From Prevotellaceae bacterium (GTDB lineage Bacteria > Bacteroidota > Bacteroidia > Bacteroidales > Paludibacteraceae): 13,204 nt of DNA. The translations under genes and the position numbers were made by a program. Position 1 is the stretch's first letter. Each line of letters starts with the position of its first letter. This document shows positions 6,693 to 13,204 of this stretch, piece after piece. The DNA lies in assembly GCA_031270565.1 (NCBI GenBank), contig JAISXJ010000014.1, positions 1 to 13,204 on the forward strand, given 5' to 3'. A model generated the notes under the pieces. It saw only the letters and a program-made list of their open reading frames with translations. It did not search any database and was not told the origin of the DNA.

Positions 6693-7958
6693 TTAATCCT
6701 GCGGCAGTTCCTTAGCTGTTTTTGCGCCGAGCAGTTTTATTTTGTCTGCGGTGCGGAACAGGTTGCCCTGACCTTCCGACATTTTACTCATTGCGTCATC
6801 GTAGAATCGTCCTGCGCGGTCGATATGTTCTTTCACCTTATTCCAGTCGGAAAGGAAGCCGACCAGTTTATCGTAGAGCCTGCCACTGAGTTGAGCGATT
6901 TCCATAGCGTTTTTTGTCTGATTCTCCTGTTTCCAAATGCTGGCGATGGTGCGCAGCGTGGCGAGTAGCGTAGTGGGGCTGACTATCACGATTTTTCTGT
7001 CCCATGCAAAAGTAAACAGTTCGGGGTCTGCCTGTACGGACACTGCAAAAGATGCTTCAATCGGCAAAAAGAGCAACACAAAGTCAGGGGTATTCATTTC
7101 CTGCGCCAACTGATAGTTGCGTTCCGCAAGACCCTTGATTTGATTCTTCAGGGCAGTCAAATGTTCTTTGAGATGCTGATTGTAAATTGTTTCGTCGGAG
7201 GCTTGCATCATACGCTCATAGGCGCGAAGCGACACTTTCGAGTCAATGATAATATGTTTGTTATCGGGGAGATGAATAATCACGTCCGGACGCTGTACCG
7301 TTCCCTCGACCCCTTCTATCACTTCCTCGCGCACATATTCGCGTCCCTTTACAAGTCCTGAGACTTCCAGAACGCGCTCAAGCTGTATTTCGCCCCAGTT
7401 ACCCTGTTTTTTAACGTCGCCTTTGAGCGCCTTTGTCAGGTTGCTTGCTTCCTGCTGCATCTGTGAATTGATGATGGCAAGATTTTTTATAGCCTCCTGT
7501 AATCCCGCCTTGTCGCGTGCCTCAAGGTTGTAGGCTTCGGTTACCTGCTTTCTAAAGTCAGCGATTTTCTCTCCCAACGGATTGACAATTGCCCCCAGTT
7601 TTTGCTCGTTAGTTATTGACAGTTCGGCGGCGCGTTCTTTAAGAATCTTGTTAGCGATGTTTTCAAATTCCGAAGTGAGTCGCTTTTGCAGGGTTTCGAT
7701 TTCGGCGACTTGCTGTCCCAGCTTCTCTTGCAGATGGACATTGGTAGCTTGGAGGGTTGCTATCCGGGATGTCTGTTCGGAAATGATTTTCTGCTGCTGT
7801 TGCTGTTCGGACAGGCTATGGGCGAGCGTTTTTTCTCTCTCCTGCAACTGCACTTCCAGAGTAGCGCATTGCTTTCGGTTTTTATTTTGCAGCAGCAAGG
7901 CGGCAAAGAATCCCAACAACAGAGCAGCGCCAATGGTGATTATGATTAACGTGGTCAT
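6693..7958 (-). CDS. rmuC: RmuC family protein (putative DNA recombination protein)
   Basis: RmuC proteins limit inversions at short inverted repeats in E. coli and are thought to be nucleases; the biochemical role is not settled. The 421-residue protein has an N-terminal membrane anchor (residues 3-24), a long Gln/Glu-rich coiled coil (~30-120), then the RmuC domain (~125-400). The conserved nuclease-like core is visible: NWGE near 187-190, RPDV (223-226) and IIIDSK (236-241), giving a PD-(D/E)xK pattern with D225, D239 and K241. The start codon overlaps the stop of the upstream ribbon-helix-helix gene as ATGA (7955-7958), implying translational coupling and one mRNA. The M6 protease gene follows after 34 bases. 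Confidence 0.93.
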   Translation of the reverse strand: MTTLIIITIGAALLLGFFAALLLQNKNRKQCATLEVQLQEREKTLAHSLSEQQQQQKIISEQTSRIATLQATNVHLQEKLGQQVAEIETLQKRLTSEFENIANKILKERAAELSITNEQKLGAIVNPLGEKIADFRKQVTEAYNLEARDKAGLQEAIKNLAIINSQMQQEASNLTKALKGDVKKQGNWGEIQLERVLEVSGLVKGREYVREEVIEGVEGTVQRPDVIIHLPDNKHIIIDSKVSLRAYERMMQASDETIYNQHLKEHLTALKNQIKGLAERNYQLAQEMNTPDFVLLFLPIEASFAVSVQADPELFTFAWDRKIVIVSPTTLLATLRTIASIWKQENQTKNAMEIAQLSGRLYDKLVGFLSDWNKVKEHIDRAGRFYDDAMSKMSEGQGNLFRTADKIKLLGAKTAKELPQD

Positions 7959-8155
7959 ATCATTTTATCAAAAAGAGTGGGACTATCTTCGTCGAGCTGC
8001 TTCAAGGCGGTACGAATCACCGCTTCCCGTAAAAAGTTCGACATATTATCAACAGCATATTTTGTTCTGTATCGTTCAATAAGTTTCATCTCGTCTTCAT
8101 TTACCGTAAAAGAGATTCGGTGCAGACGTCGCATTTTCTGACGTTTGGGTGACAT
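7955..8155 (-). CDS. Small ribbon-helix-helix protein
   Basis: A 66-residue protein with the pattern of a ribbon-helix-helix (CopG/Arc/MobC-like) DNA-binding fold: a basic N-terminus, a strand RISFTVN (13-19), helix EDEMKLIERYRTKY (20-33), a turn, and helix MSNFLREAVIRTALKQL (38-54). Such proteins bind DNA as dimers through the strand and usually repress nearby genes or assist relaxases. Its last codons overlap the start of rmuC as ATGA, so the two are almost certainly coupled. No toxin or relaxase partner is adjacent. It may start at residue 1 or at the Met at residue 8. Autoregulation of this operon is a guess from the fold. Confidence 0.75.
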   Translation of the reverse strand: MSPKRQKMRRLHRISFTVNEDEMKLIERYRTKYAVDNMSNFLREAVIRTALKQLDEDSPTLFDKMI

Positions 8156-8349
8156 TTATCAGCGTAATTTTTTAAGGTATGAATTTTAAATGATAAGTAT
8201 TAGCGAATTTTCGGGGACAAATGTACAATTTTTTAATGGTTTATGACTGATTAAAACGCAGAAGTATTTGGTTAACGCATATAAAAATAAAAATAACGCC
8301 GTCAGCACGAAGCAGTTTTCGGTGAATCAAGAGCCAAGAAACGCTTTAT
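8156..8349. other. Intergenic region between queA and the RHH gene
   Basis: AT-rich spacer holding the TACATTTG promoter. No convincing intrinsic terminator for queA is visible: the minus strand has only a weak GC-containing stretch before a T/A-rich run near 8280-8300. Read-through from queA into the RHH-rmuC genes is therefore possible. Confidence 0.4.
8218..8225 (-). promoter_or_regulatory. Putative promoter of the RHH-rmuC operon, TACATTTG
   Basis: Read on the minus strand this is TACATTTG, matching TAnnTTTG. It lies 62 bases upstream of the small gene's start codon. The -33 region is AT-rich without a clear TTTG. It probably serves the RHH gene and rmuC, and perhaps the protease and relA genes beyond. 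Confidence 0.55.
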
Positions 8350-8370
8350 TATTCACTGTTCACTAATTTC
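8350..8370. repeat. Heptamer repeat spanning the queA stop codon
   Basis: The 7-mers TATTCAC, TGTTCAC and TAATTTC are consecutive. The queA stop codon (TAG on the minus strand, 8363-8365) lies inside the array. The first unit equals the unit at 208-214. Confidence 0.55.
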
Positions 8371-9589
8371 GCATCAACAGCGAACTATCTCCATAGCTGA
8401 GAAAACGAAAATCATTGTCCAGCGCGTACCGATAGATTGTTTGCCACTGTTCCTCGCCAACAAAGGCGGCAACAAGCAGCAGCAAGGTGCTTTGAGGCTG
8501 ATGAAAGTTGGTAAGTAATTTATCAACAAAACGAAAACGAAATCCCGGCGCTATCATCATTTGCGTTGAGGCATTGAGACTGGGCAGATGCCGACGTGTC
8601 AAATAATCAAGAATGGCTTGCAGGGCTTCGGTGGAAGAAAGTGAACAGTCCTCCTCGTAAGGTTCCCACTGATTAACCGTCAGACAAGGCTTATCGGGAT
8701 TGGCGGAGATATGGCAACCAAGGTAATAGAGGCTTTCGAGTGTACGGATGGATGTTGTTCCAACAGCGGTCAAACGTCCTTTGTGTTGAAGTATATCGGC
8801 AATGACAGAACGGTTTACCGACAGCATTTCTGCATGCATAACGTGATTGCCGATGTTCATTGCTTTCACCGGCTGAAATGTTCCGGCTCCCACGTGAAGC
8901 GTTACCTCTCTCTCTTTTATACCTTTGAGCGCCAGTGTACGCAACACATCGGCAGTGAAATGCAAGCCTGCTGTCGGGGCAGCCACAGAACCATCCACAT
9001 GAGAATAAACCGTTTGATAAGTCTCCGTATCCAGAGGCTCTGTGGCTCGATTGAGATAGGGCGGAATGGGCAACTCGCCGGCATGCGCCAGAATTTCAGC
9101 AAAAGTAATATTGGGATTATCCCAGTTGAAACGCACATAATGCATCATTCCCGTATCAGAGGAGAGTAATTCGGCGGTGAAATCACACGCCTTTTCTCCG
9201 ACGCAAACACTCCGCACTAACGGTACATCTTTCCATTTCTTTAAATTTCCCACCATACATTTCCAGACACAGCAAGTGGTCTGCTCAAATGCCTCCTGAC
9301 AGGAAGCTGGTAAATGCGGCTCCAGACAAAACACCTCAATCTGAGCGCCGCTCTCTTTTCTGAAATACAGACGCGCCTGAATGACTTTAGTGTTGTTGTA
9401 CACGAGCATATCTTCCGCTTCGAGATAATCCGGCAGGTCGCAGAAACGGGCTTGTGCAATGGTATCTTCCTTGTATATCAAAAGTTTCGACAGGTCGCGT
9501 TCACGCAATGGATATTGAGCTATACGTTCTTCGGGCAAATTATAGGCATAGTGAACTGTTTTTATCTGTTTTATCTGTTTTTCCGTCAT
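8363..9589 (-). CDS. queA: S-adenosylmethionine:tRNA ribosyltransferase-isomerase
   Basis: QueA transfers and isomerises the ribosyl group of SAM onto preQ1 at the wobble position of GUN-anticodon tRNAs, giving epoxyqueuosine. Family motifs run in order: YNLPEERIAQYPLRERD (16-32), YNNTKVIQARL (64-74), AAPTAGLHF (203-211), TLHVGAGTFQPV (230-241), GTTSIRTLES (277-286), NFHQPQSTLL (361-370) and FLSYGDSSLL (396-405). At 408 residues it is about 50 longer than E. coli QueA; most of the excess is an insertion at ~287-342. I chose the ATG at 9587-9589 because a frame extending to 9655 would overlap the promoter box and add 22 residues upstream of the family's usual start. Some Bacteroidota carry two QueA-like proteins, and this may be the longer paralogue, so the exact tRNA substrate is less certain than the family. 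Confidence 0.93.
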   Translation of the reverse strand: MTEKQIKQIKTVHYAYNLPEERIAQYPLRERDLSKLLIYKEDTIAQARFCDLPDYLEAEDMLVYNNTKVIQARLYFRKESGAQIEVFCLEPHLPASCQEAFEQTTCCVWKCMVGNLKKWKDVPLVRSVCVGEKACDFTAELLSSDTGMMHYVRFNWDNPNITFAEILAHAGELPIPPYLNRATEPLDTETYQTVYSHVDGSVAAPTAGLHFTADVLRTLALKGIKEREVTLHVGAGTFQPVKAMNIGNHVMHAEMLSVNRSVIADILQHKGRLTAVGTTSIRTLESLYYLGCHISANPDKPCLTVNQWEPYEEDCSLSSTEALQAILDYLTRRHLPSLNASTQMMIAPGFRFRFVDKLLTNFHQPQSTLLLLVAAFVGEEQWQTIYRYALDNDFRFLSYGDSSLLMRN

Positions 9590-9652
9590 TTTTATGTCGA
9601 TATTTTTTGTATTTCGAGGGACATTTTTGTGCTGTAAGCACATTTGCGACTG

Positions 9653-9660
9653 CAAAAGTA
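9653..9660 (-). promoter_or_regulatory. Putative queA promoter, TACTTTTG
   Basis: The minus strand reads TACTTTTG (TAnnTTTG) 63 bases upstream of the chosen queA start, leaving an untranslated leader of roughly 55-60 bases. No clear -33 TTTG is seen. It is divergent from the promoter at 9815. Confidence 0.55.
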
Positions 9661-9814
9661 GATTATTTTTACCGGAAAACAGCTATTTGTTTTCTGACAA
9701 AATTCCCGATGCAGTCTATTGAAATTCAAATAAAAGAACATTTTTCTTATGGTAAATTTTGATTGAAAGTAACAAATAGACCCTGTAAAAGAAATTTTTT
9801 CAACAAAAAACATC

Positions 9815-9822
9815 TACCTTTG
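9815..9822 (+). promoter_or_regulatory. Putative promoter of the acyltransferase-KAS-ACP operon, TACCTTTG
   Basis: TACCTTTG fits TAnnTTTG, with a TTTTTTC stretch about 19 bases upstream as a weak -33 candidate. Transcription would start near 9827-9830. That leaves about ten bases before the ATG at 9840 and about 35 before the preferred ATG at 9864. Confidence 0.6.
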
Positions 9823-9863
9823 TCGCCATTCCAAAAGGTATGTTAAGTTGTTTTTTGTTTATA

Positions 9864-11213
9864 ATGAAAAAAGAATATCAACCCGGCATAAAATACAAAC
9901 TCTTTAAAACGTACACGCGTTTTTGGCATGACAGAGTTTTGTATCGAAAGACCTACTGGCTCAATACTGAGATAATCCCGCCTGATGGCGTACCATTGTT
10001 GGTGGTATCAAATCATCAGAACGCACTCAATGATCCGATGGGTATTTTGTTTTCGTTTCGCGACCGTAAAGCCAATTTCATTACACGCGCCGACGTTTTT
10101 ACGTGGCATCCGCTGTTTAGCAAGTTTATGCGTGGCATTGGATTGTTGCCGGCATTTCGTCTGGCACACGAAGGCGAAGAGTCGCTGGGAAAAAATCAGG
10201 AGATGTTTCGCCTCTCGGAACGTGCATTGGTGGATGGCTGTACGGTGGTGATGTATCCCGAAGCAGGACATCAGGATAAACGCTGGCTGGGGCCATTTTC
10301 ATTCGGATATACCAAACTGGCTTTTGAAGCTGCCGAACTGGAAAATTTTGAAAAAGAGATATTCATCCTGCCCTCGTGCAACCATTACTCCGACTATTTT
10401 CACATTCAGGGGCAACTTCTCATCAAGTACGGAACGCCAATCTCCCTAAAACCTTTCTACGACCTTTACAGGGAAAAACCACGTACGGCACAACGTCAGG
10501 TGAATGATTTGGTGCGGGCGCAGATAGAGGGTCTGATGCTCAATATCACCGACCTTGAAAATTATGACACCATTGATTTTCTAAGAAATACCTGCGGAAA
10601 GCGTTATGCTGTCAAGCACGGCGCAGATGTGAACTGTTTGCCCGAAATGTTGCTTTTCGACAAGACATTTTGCGCTCGTGTAGAAGACTTTGCCGCACAG
10701 GAAAAGGCTGCGGCAGATACATTATATGCCAGAGCGCAGACATTAAAGAACGAGTTGACCGTGCGTAAACTCGCTGATGCCGATTTTGATAAAAATCCGC
10801 GACTTGTGCCGTCCGTTTGCCGATTGGTTGGACTGCTGGCGCTGATGCCGCTATGGTTGATTTCGCTGTATCCCAACGCACTCAATTTCATTGCGCCACA
10901 TCTGATTCTGCGCCGGATGACGGATAAAATGTTCACAGGGTCATTTTTATATGCCCTAAGCGCCCTTGTTACCATTCCCATACTCTACACGCTCACTTTT
11001 ATACTGACATGGATGTTTACAGCATGGTGGATAGCATTGATATATACGTTGTTACTGCCTGCAATAGGGTTGTTTGCGTGGTACTATCGCAAGGCGTTGC
11101 TCAGAGTTGTTAAACAGATACGCTTTGCACGATTCAAAAAACAGAATGACTACGCCGCCGTTCGGTCGGTGAGGGATGCCATATACGCACAACTTGATAC
11201 GATATTAAATTAA
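9864..11213 (+). CDS. PlsC-like phospholipid/glycerol acyltransferase
   Basis: Membrane-associated acyltransferase of the PlsC/LPLAT superfamily, 449 residues from the chosen start (MKKEYQPG). An in-frame ATG at 9840 would add 8 residues but leave almost no leader after the promoter. The acceptor/catalytic motif is SNHQNALNDP (50-59), with five residues between H and D rather than the usual four. MYPEAGH (130-136) is the glycerol-binding block III motif. The C-terminal part has hydrophobic segments near 319-342, 358-383 and 387-408, suggesting membrane anchoring. Usual PlsC proteins are about 240 residues, so the ~200-residue C-terminal extension is notable. The ketosynthase gene starts 21 bases downstream and an ACP gene follows. 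Acyl transfer from that ACP to a lipid acceptor is the natural reading; the substrate is unknown. Confidence 0.87.
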   Translation: MKKEYQPGIKYKLFKTYTRFWHDRVLYRKTYWLNTEIIPPDGVPLLVVSNHQNALNDPMGILFSFRDRKANFITRADVFTWHPLFSKFMRGIGLLPAFRLAHEGEESLGKNQEMFRLSERALVDGCTVVMYPEAGHQDKRWLGPFSFGYTKLAFEAAELENFEKEIFILPSCNHYSDYFHIQGQLLIKYGTPISLKPFYDLYREKPRTAQRQVNDLVRAQIEGLMLNITDLENYDTIDFLRNTCGKRYAVKHGADVNCLPEMLLFDKTFCARVEDFAAQEKAAADTLYARAQTLKNELTVRKLADADFDKNPRLVPSVCRLVGLLALMPLWLISLYPNALNFIAPHLILRRMTDKMFTGSFLYALSALVTIPILYTLTFILTWMFTAWWIALIYTLLLPAIGLFAWYYRKALLRVVKQIRFARFKKQNDYAAVRSVRDAIYAQLDTILN

Positions 11214-11234
11214 TCATCAATAGAATTTTAAATT

Positions 11235-12458
11235 ATGAACAGACGCGTTGTAATTACCGGAATGGGCATTTATTCCTGTCTTGGAAAAACGCTTGATGAG
11301 GTACGCGATTCGCTCTATACCGGACGTTCGGGAATTGTTTTTGACCCCGTACGCAAAGAGATGGGCTTTCGCTCAGCACTGACGGGATATATTGAGTTAC
11401 CCGATTTGAAAAAAGAACTGTCCCGCAATCAGCGGGTTTATATGCCCGAACAGGCGAAATATGCCTATTTAGCTACGGCAGACGCTTTGAGACAGTCCAA
11501 ACTTGACCCCGATTTTCTTGATAAACATATCGTTGGCATACTCTACGGCAATGACAGCAGCGCTGACGCTGTGGTAAAAAGTGTTGACATTATGCGCGAT
11601 AAGCATGATACAACCCTCATCGGTTCCGGCGCAATTTTTCAAGGTATGAATTCGACGGTTACGATGAATTTAGCCTGTCTCTTTAAACTGAAAGGCATCT
11701 CTATGACCATTTCAGGCGCCTGCGCCAGCGGGTCGCATGCCATTGGTCTGGGAACGTTGCTGATAAAAAGCGGATTGCAGGATATTATTGTTTGTGGAGG
11801 AGCGCAGGAGGTTAATCCGTTCTCTGTTGGAAGTTTCGACGGCATCAGCGCCTTTTCTTTGCGCGAAAACGATCCGGCTCGCGCCTCCCGTCCCTTTGAC
11901 CGCGACCGCGACGGTCTGGTACCCAGCGGAGGCGCCGCAACGGTCATTATTGAAAGTTACGAGTCGGCAGTAAAGCGCGGCGCAACTATTTTAGGCGAGG
12001 TTATGAGTTATGGGTTTTCTTCAAACGGCGACCATATTTCCGTGCCGAATGTGGATGGTCCAAGCCGTTCTCTGGCAATGGCAATCAAGTTGGCGGGTAT
12101 TGATATGCGCGAAATCGGTTATGTCAACGCCCACGCAACCTCTACGCCTGTCGGCGACCAGAACGAAGCCAAAGCCATATACAATGTCTTTGGAGAGAGT
12201 TGTCCGGAGGTAACCTCAACCAAATCACAAACCGGACACGAAATGTGGATGGCAGGCGCAAGCGAGGTTATCTATTCGATGCTGATGATGAAAAATGATT
12301 TTATTGCACCTAACGTCAATTTTGAAAATCCGGATGATGATTCTGCCAAACTGAAAATTCCATCTCAGCGTATTGAAAAACATTTTGACACCTTTCTGTC
12401 AAATTCCTTTGGGTTTGGAGGAACAAATTCAACCCTGATAATTAAAGATATAAAATAA
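11235..12458 (+). CDS. Beta-ketoacyl-ACP synthase, FabF/KAS II-like
   Basis: Condensing enzyme of the thiolase fold, 407 residues, which extends an ACP-bound acyl chain with malonyl-ACP. The Cys-His-His triad is complete: C163 in SGACASGSHA, H300 in NAHATSTPVGD and H335 in KSQTGHEMWMAGASE. The glycine-rich end SNSFGFGGTNS is at 389-399. The third motif differs from the standard FabF GHLLGAAG, having GHEMWMAG, so it is probably a specialised paralogue rather than the housekeeping FabF. It sits between a PlsC-like acyltransferase (21-base gap) and an ACP (44-base gap), a layout seen in Bacteroidota accessory lipid loci such as aryl polyene or resorcinol clusters. The other genes of those clusters (dehydratase, reductase, ligase) are absent here. 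Confidence 0.92.
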   Translation: MNRRVVITGMGIYSCLGKTLDEVRDSLYTGRSGIVFDPVRKEMGFRSALTGYIELPDLKKELSRNQRVYMPEQAKYAYLATADALRQSKLDPDFLDKHIVGILYGNDSSADAVVKSVDIMRDKHDTTLIGSGAIFQGMNSTVTMNLACLFKLKGISMTISGACASGSHAIGLGTLLIKSGLQDIIVCGGAQEVNPFSVGSFDGISAFSLRENDPARASRPFDRDRDGLVPSGGAATVIIESYESAVKRGATILGEVMSYGFSSNGDHISVPNVDGPSRSLAMAIKLAGIDMREIGYVNAHATSTPVGDQNEAKAIYNVFGESCPEVTSTKSQTGHEMWMAGASEVIYSMLMMKNDFIAPNVNFENPDDDSAKLKIPSQRIEKHFDTFLSNSFGFGGTNSTLIIKDIK

Positions 12459-12502
12459 TAGTCTCATAAAACCAATTTCTATAATCGTTAATAAATAATT
12501 CT

Positions 12503-12745
12503 ATGGAAAAACAAGAACTCATAGTAAAAGTAAACGAAGTGTTAGCCGCCGAGTTTGAGGTAGAGGTATCGGACATTCTTTCCGATGCAGAAATCAAAAC
12601 AACGTTGCAACTGGACAGTTTAAGTTTGGTAGATATGGTAGCGTTGATAGAAGCGACATTCAACGTGAAAATCACCGGTACGGAAATTGTCCAAATCAAA
12701 ACATTTGACGCTTTGTACGATTTTCTTCTGGAACGGGTCAAATAA
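12503..12745 (+). CDS. Acyl carrier protein
   Basis: An 80-residue acidic helical protein with the phosphopantetheine attachment motif LDSLSLVDMVALIE (37-50), in which S39 carries the 4'-phosphopantetheine arm. Helix I (1-18), the acidic loop and the C-terminal helix (FDALYDFLLERV) fit ACP. It is the last gene of the acyltransferase-ketosynthase-ACP operon and most likely the dedicated carrier for that ketosynthase. It lacks the near-invariant DSLD of the main fatty-acid ACP (here DSLS), supporting an accessory role. A strong terminator follows 29 bases after the stop codon. Confidence 0.92.
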   Translation: MEKQELIVKVNEVLAAEFEVEVSDILSDAEIKTTLQLDSLSLVDMVALIEATFNVKITGTEIVQIKTFDALYDFLLERVK

Positions 12746-12774
12746 CCCTCCTAAATCACAGGTACACTGTCTCC

Positions 12775-12814
12775 CTCTGCCAACCGGGTTTGACCGGTCG
12801 GCAGAGATTTTTTT
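12775..12814 (+). terminator. Strong intrinsic terminator of the ACP operon
   Basis: The stem is CTCTGCC (12775-12781) with GGCAGAG (12800-12806), one mismatch, then ACCGG (12783-12787) with CCGGT (12794-12798), closing a GTTTGA loop. A run of seven T (12808-12814) follows directly. Confidence 0.9.
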
Positions 12815-12839
12815 GAGAATCACACTGCTCAAAATAATA

Positions 12840-12865
12840 AAAAGCCCCCATTTCTGAGGGCTTTT
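12840..12865 (-). terminator. Bidirectional terminator-like hairpin
   Basis: AAAAGCCC (12840-12847) pairs with GGGCTTTT (12858-12865) around a 10-base loop. On the minus strand the stem is followed by TTATTATTTT, making a good terminator for leftward transcription from the box at 13001-13008. On the plus strand it is a weaker back-up to the terminator at 12775. Confidence 0.65.
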
Positions 12866-12939
12866 GTAACGTGCTTATTTTTAGCCGGTTTAACCGGCTA
12901 AAACGAAAAAAAGGTATCAATAAAAAACCTGAAATAAGG
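12858..12939 (-). repeat. Promoter-bearing dispersed repeat, inverted diverged copy
   Basis: Read on the minus strand it follows the order of copies 1 and 3: a CTTA..TC.GG segment, the AACCGGCTAAAA palindrome, TAAGCACGTTAC, then AAAAGCCC. Here the palindrome is perfect, whereas the two direct copies share one arm mismatch. The C-run is short and is replaced by the second arm of a terminator. Confidence 0.65.
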
Positions 12940-13000
12940 GTTAACTCTCTTTTTGAGGTGCTATAAAGTGAATAATGAAGAATAAACGCCGCAAGGCACG

Positions 13001-13008
13001 CAAAAATA
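13001..13008 (-). promoter_or_regulatory. Putative leftward promoter, TATTTTTG
   Basis: The minus strand reads TATTTTTG, fitting TAnnTTTG, about 100 bases before the palindrome of the inverted repeat. The box at 239-246 stands at a similar distance before its palindrome. The region is AT-rich, so chance matches are possible. Confidence 0.35.
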
Positions 13009-13022
13009 TTTTTCACTAAAAA

Positions 13023-13043
13023 CTACACTCTAATAACTAAAAG
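13023..13043. repeat. Heptamer tandem repeat upstream of repeat copy 3
   Basis: The 7-mers CTACACT, CTAATAA and CTAAAAG repeat the units at 160-201 and again lie just before the promoter-bearing repeat. A degenerate 7-mer run (GTGAATA, ATGAAGA, ATAAACG) is at 12968-12988. Confidence 0.65.
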
Positions 13044-13046
13044 TAT

Positions 13047-13054
13047 TATCTTTG
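13047..13054 (+). promoter_or_regulatory. Putative promoter in repeat copy 3, TATCTTTG
   Basis: Identical to the box at 239-246 and directed out of the window to the right. It is back to back with the leftward box at 13001-13008. Confidence 0.45.
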
Positions 13055-13204
13055 CCCCGTTCTTATAAACATCTAAAATCAATACAAAACGATGCTTACA
13101 TCTGGGGTTCCATATTTACCATTTTTTCAGATTAGACGGTTTAACCGGCTAAAAGTAAGCTCGTTACAAAAGCCCCCCCCCGCATTCAGCTTAACTCCTT
13201 GTAT
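13047..13204 (+). repeat. Promoter-bearing dispersed repeat, copy 3 (cut by window end)
   Basis: Direct copy of 239-398, matching to the last base of the window. It has the TAnnTTTG box, the imperfect CCGG palindrome, GTAAGCTCGTTAC and a C9 run (13173-13181). The element's far end is not visible. Confidence 0.75.

Larger units (their letters stand above)
12840..12996 (-). ncRNA. Candidate small RNA made from the inverted repeat copy
   Basis: A leftward unit of about 155 bases has its own TAnnTTTG box (13001-13008), a perfect palindrome with 12-base arms (TTTTAGCCGGTT, 12879-12903) and a closing terminator (12840-12865). The middle part (12858-12939) is homologous to the direct repeat copies; over the best 46 bases there are 5 differences from 325-370. 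The minus strand also has an open frame of 86 codons, but it runs across the terminators and has no family match I recognise. Transcription is inferred from promoter and terminator only. Confidence 0.35.

Noticed and set aside
8156..8362. tRNA gene or preQ1 riboswitch near queA
   Set aside because: No cloverleaf or aptamer-like pairing could be found in either the 8156-8362 or the 9590-9863 spacer.
9590..9655. Upstream extension of queA to an ATG at 9655
   Set aside because: It would start inside the TACTTTTG box and add 22 residues before the family's normal N-terminus.
12756..13016. Minus-strand open frame of 86 codons
   Set aside because: It reads through two terminator hairpins and the inverted repeat. 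Its similarity to the frame at 286-370 is DNA repeat homology, so I prefer a non-coding reading.

Overview
The window looks like chromosomal DNA from a member of the Bacteroidota, most likely the order Bacteroidales. Three things point there. Several genes are preceded by the Bacteroidota -7 promoter box TAnnTTTG, with little Shine-Dalgarno signal. The secreted M6 protease ends in what looks like a type IX secretion (Por) sorting domain. The gene families (synthetase-only RelA-like protein, long QueA-like protein, PlsC-like acyltransferase beside a ketosynthase and an acyl carrier protein) also fit. Nothing in the sequence fixes the genus.

Layout. (1) 1-668 is a gene-free, repeat-rich region. 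It holds perfect short hairpins, heptanucleotide tandem repeats, a roughly 160-bp repeat unit carrying a TAnnTTTG promoter, and a structured stretch running into the first gene. (2) 669-2342 (+) encodes a solitary, AT-rich fusion of a type I phosphoribosyltransferase, a HAD phosphatase and an FkbM methyltransferase, probably a surface-glycan enzyme. (3) 2343-2689 is a cluster of different perfect inverted repeats, most with three-base loops, ending in heptamer repeats at the stop codon of the next gene. (4) 2690-9589 is a run of minus-strand genes. In transcription order they are queA, then (from its own promoter) a small ribbon-helix-helix protein overlapping rmuC by ATGA, then a secreted M6 metalloprotease, then a RelA/SpoT-family (p)ppGpp synthetase. 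(5) 9864-12745 (+) is a three-gene operon: PlsC-like acyltransferase, FabF-like ketosynthase, acyl carrier protein. It has a TAnnTTTG promoter in front and a strong intrinsic terminator behind. (6) 12746-13204 is a second gene-free repeat region. It holds an inverted, diverged copy of the repeat with its own minus-strand promoter and terminator (a candidate small RNA), then a direct copy 94% identical to the one at 239-398 and cut by the window end.

The minus-strand run mixes housekeeping functions (stringent response, tRNA queuosine modification, RmuC) with one exported protease, and I see no shared pathway. The three-gene operon is coherent: ACP carries the acyl chain, the ketosynthase elongates it, and the acyltransferase probably moves it to a lipid acceptor.

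The least explained material is the triple-domain enzyme bracketed by hairpin clusters, the promoter-bearing repeat family (two direct copies, one inverted), and the heptamer tandem repeats at gene ends.
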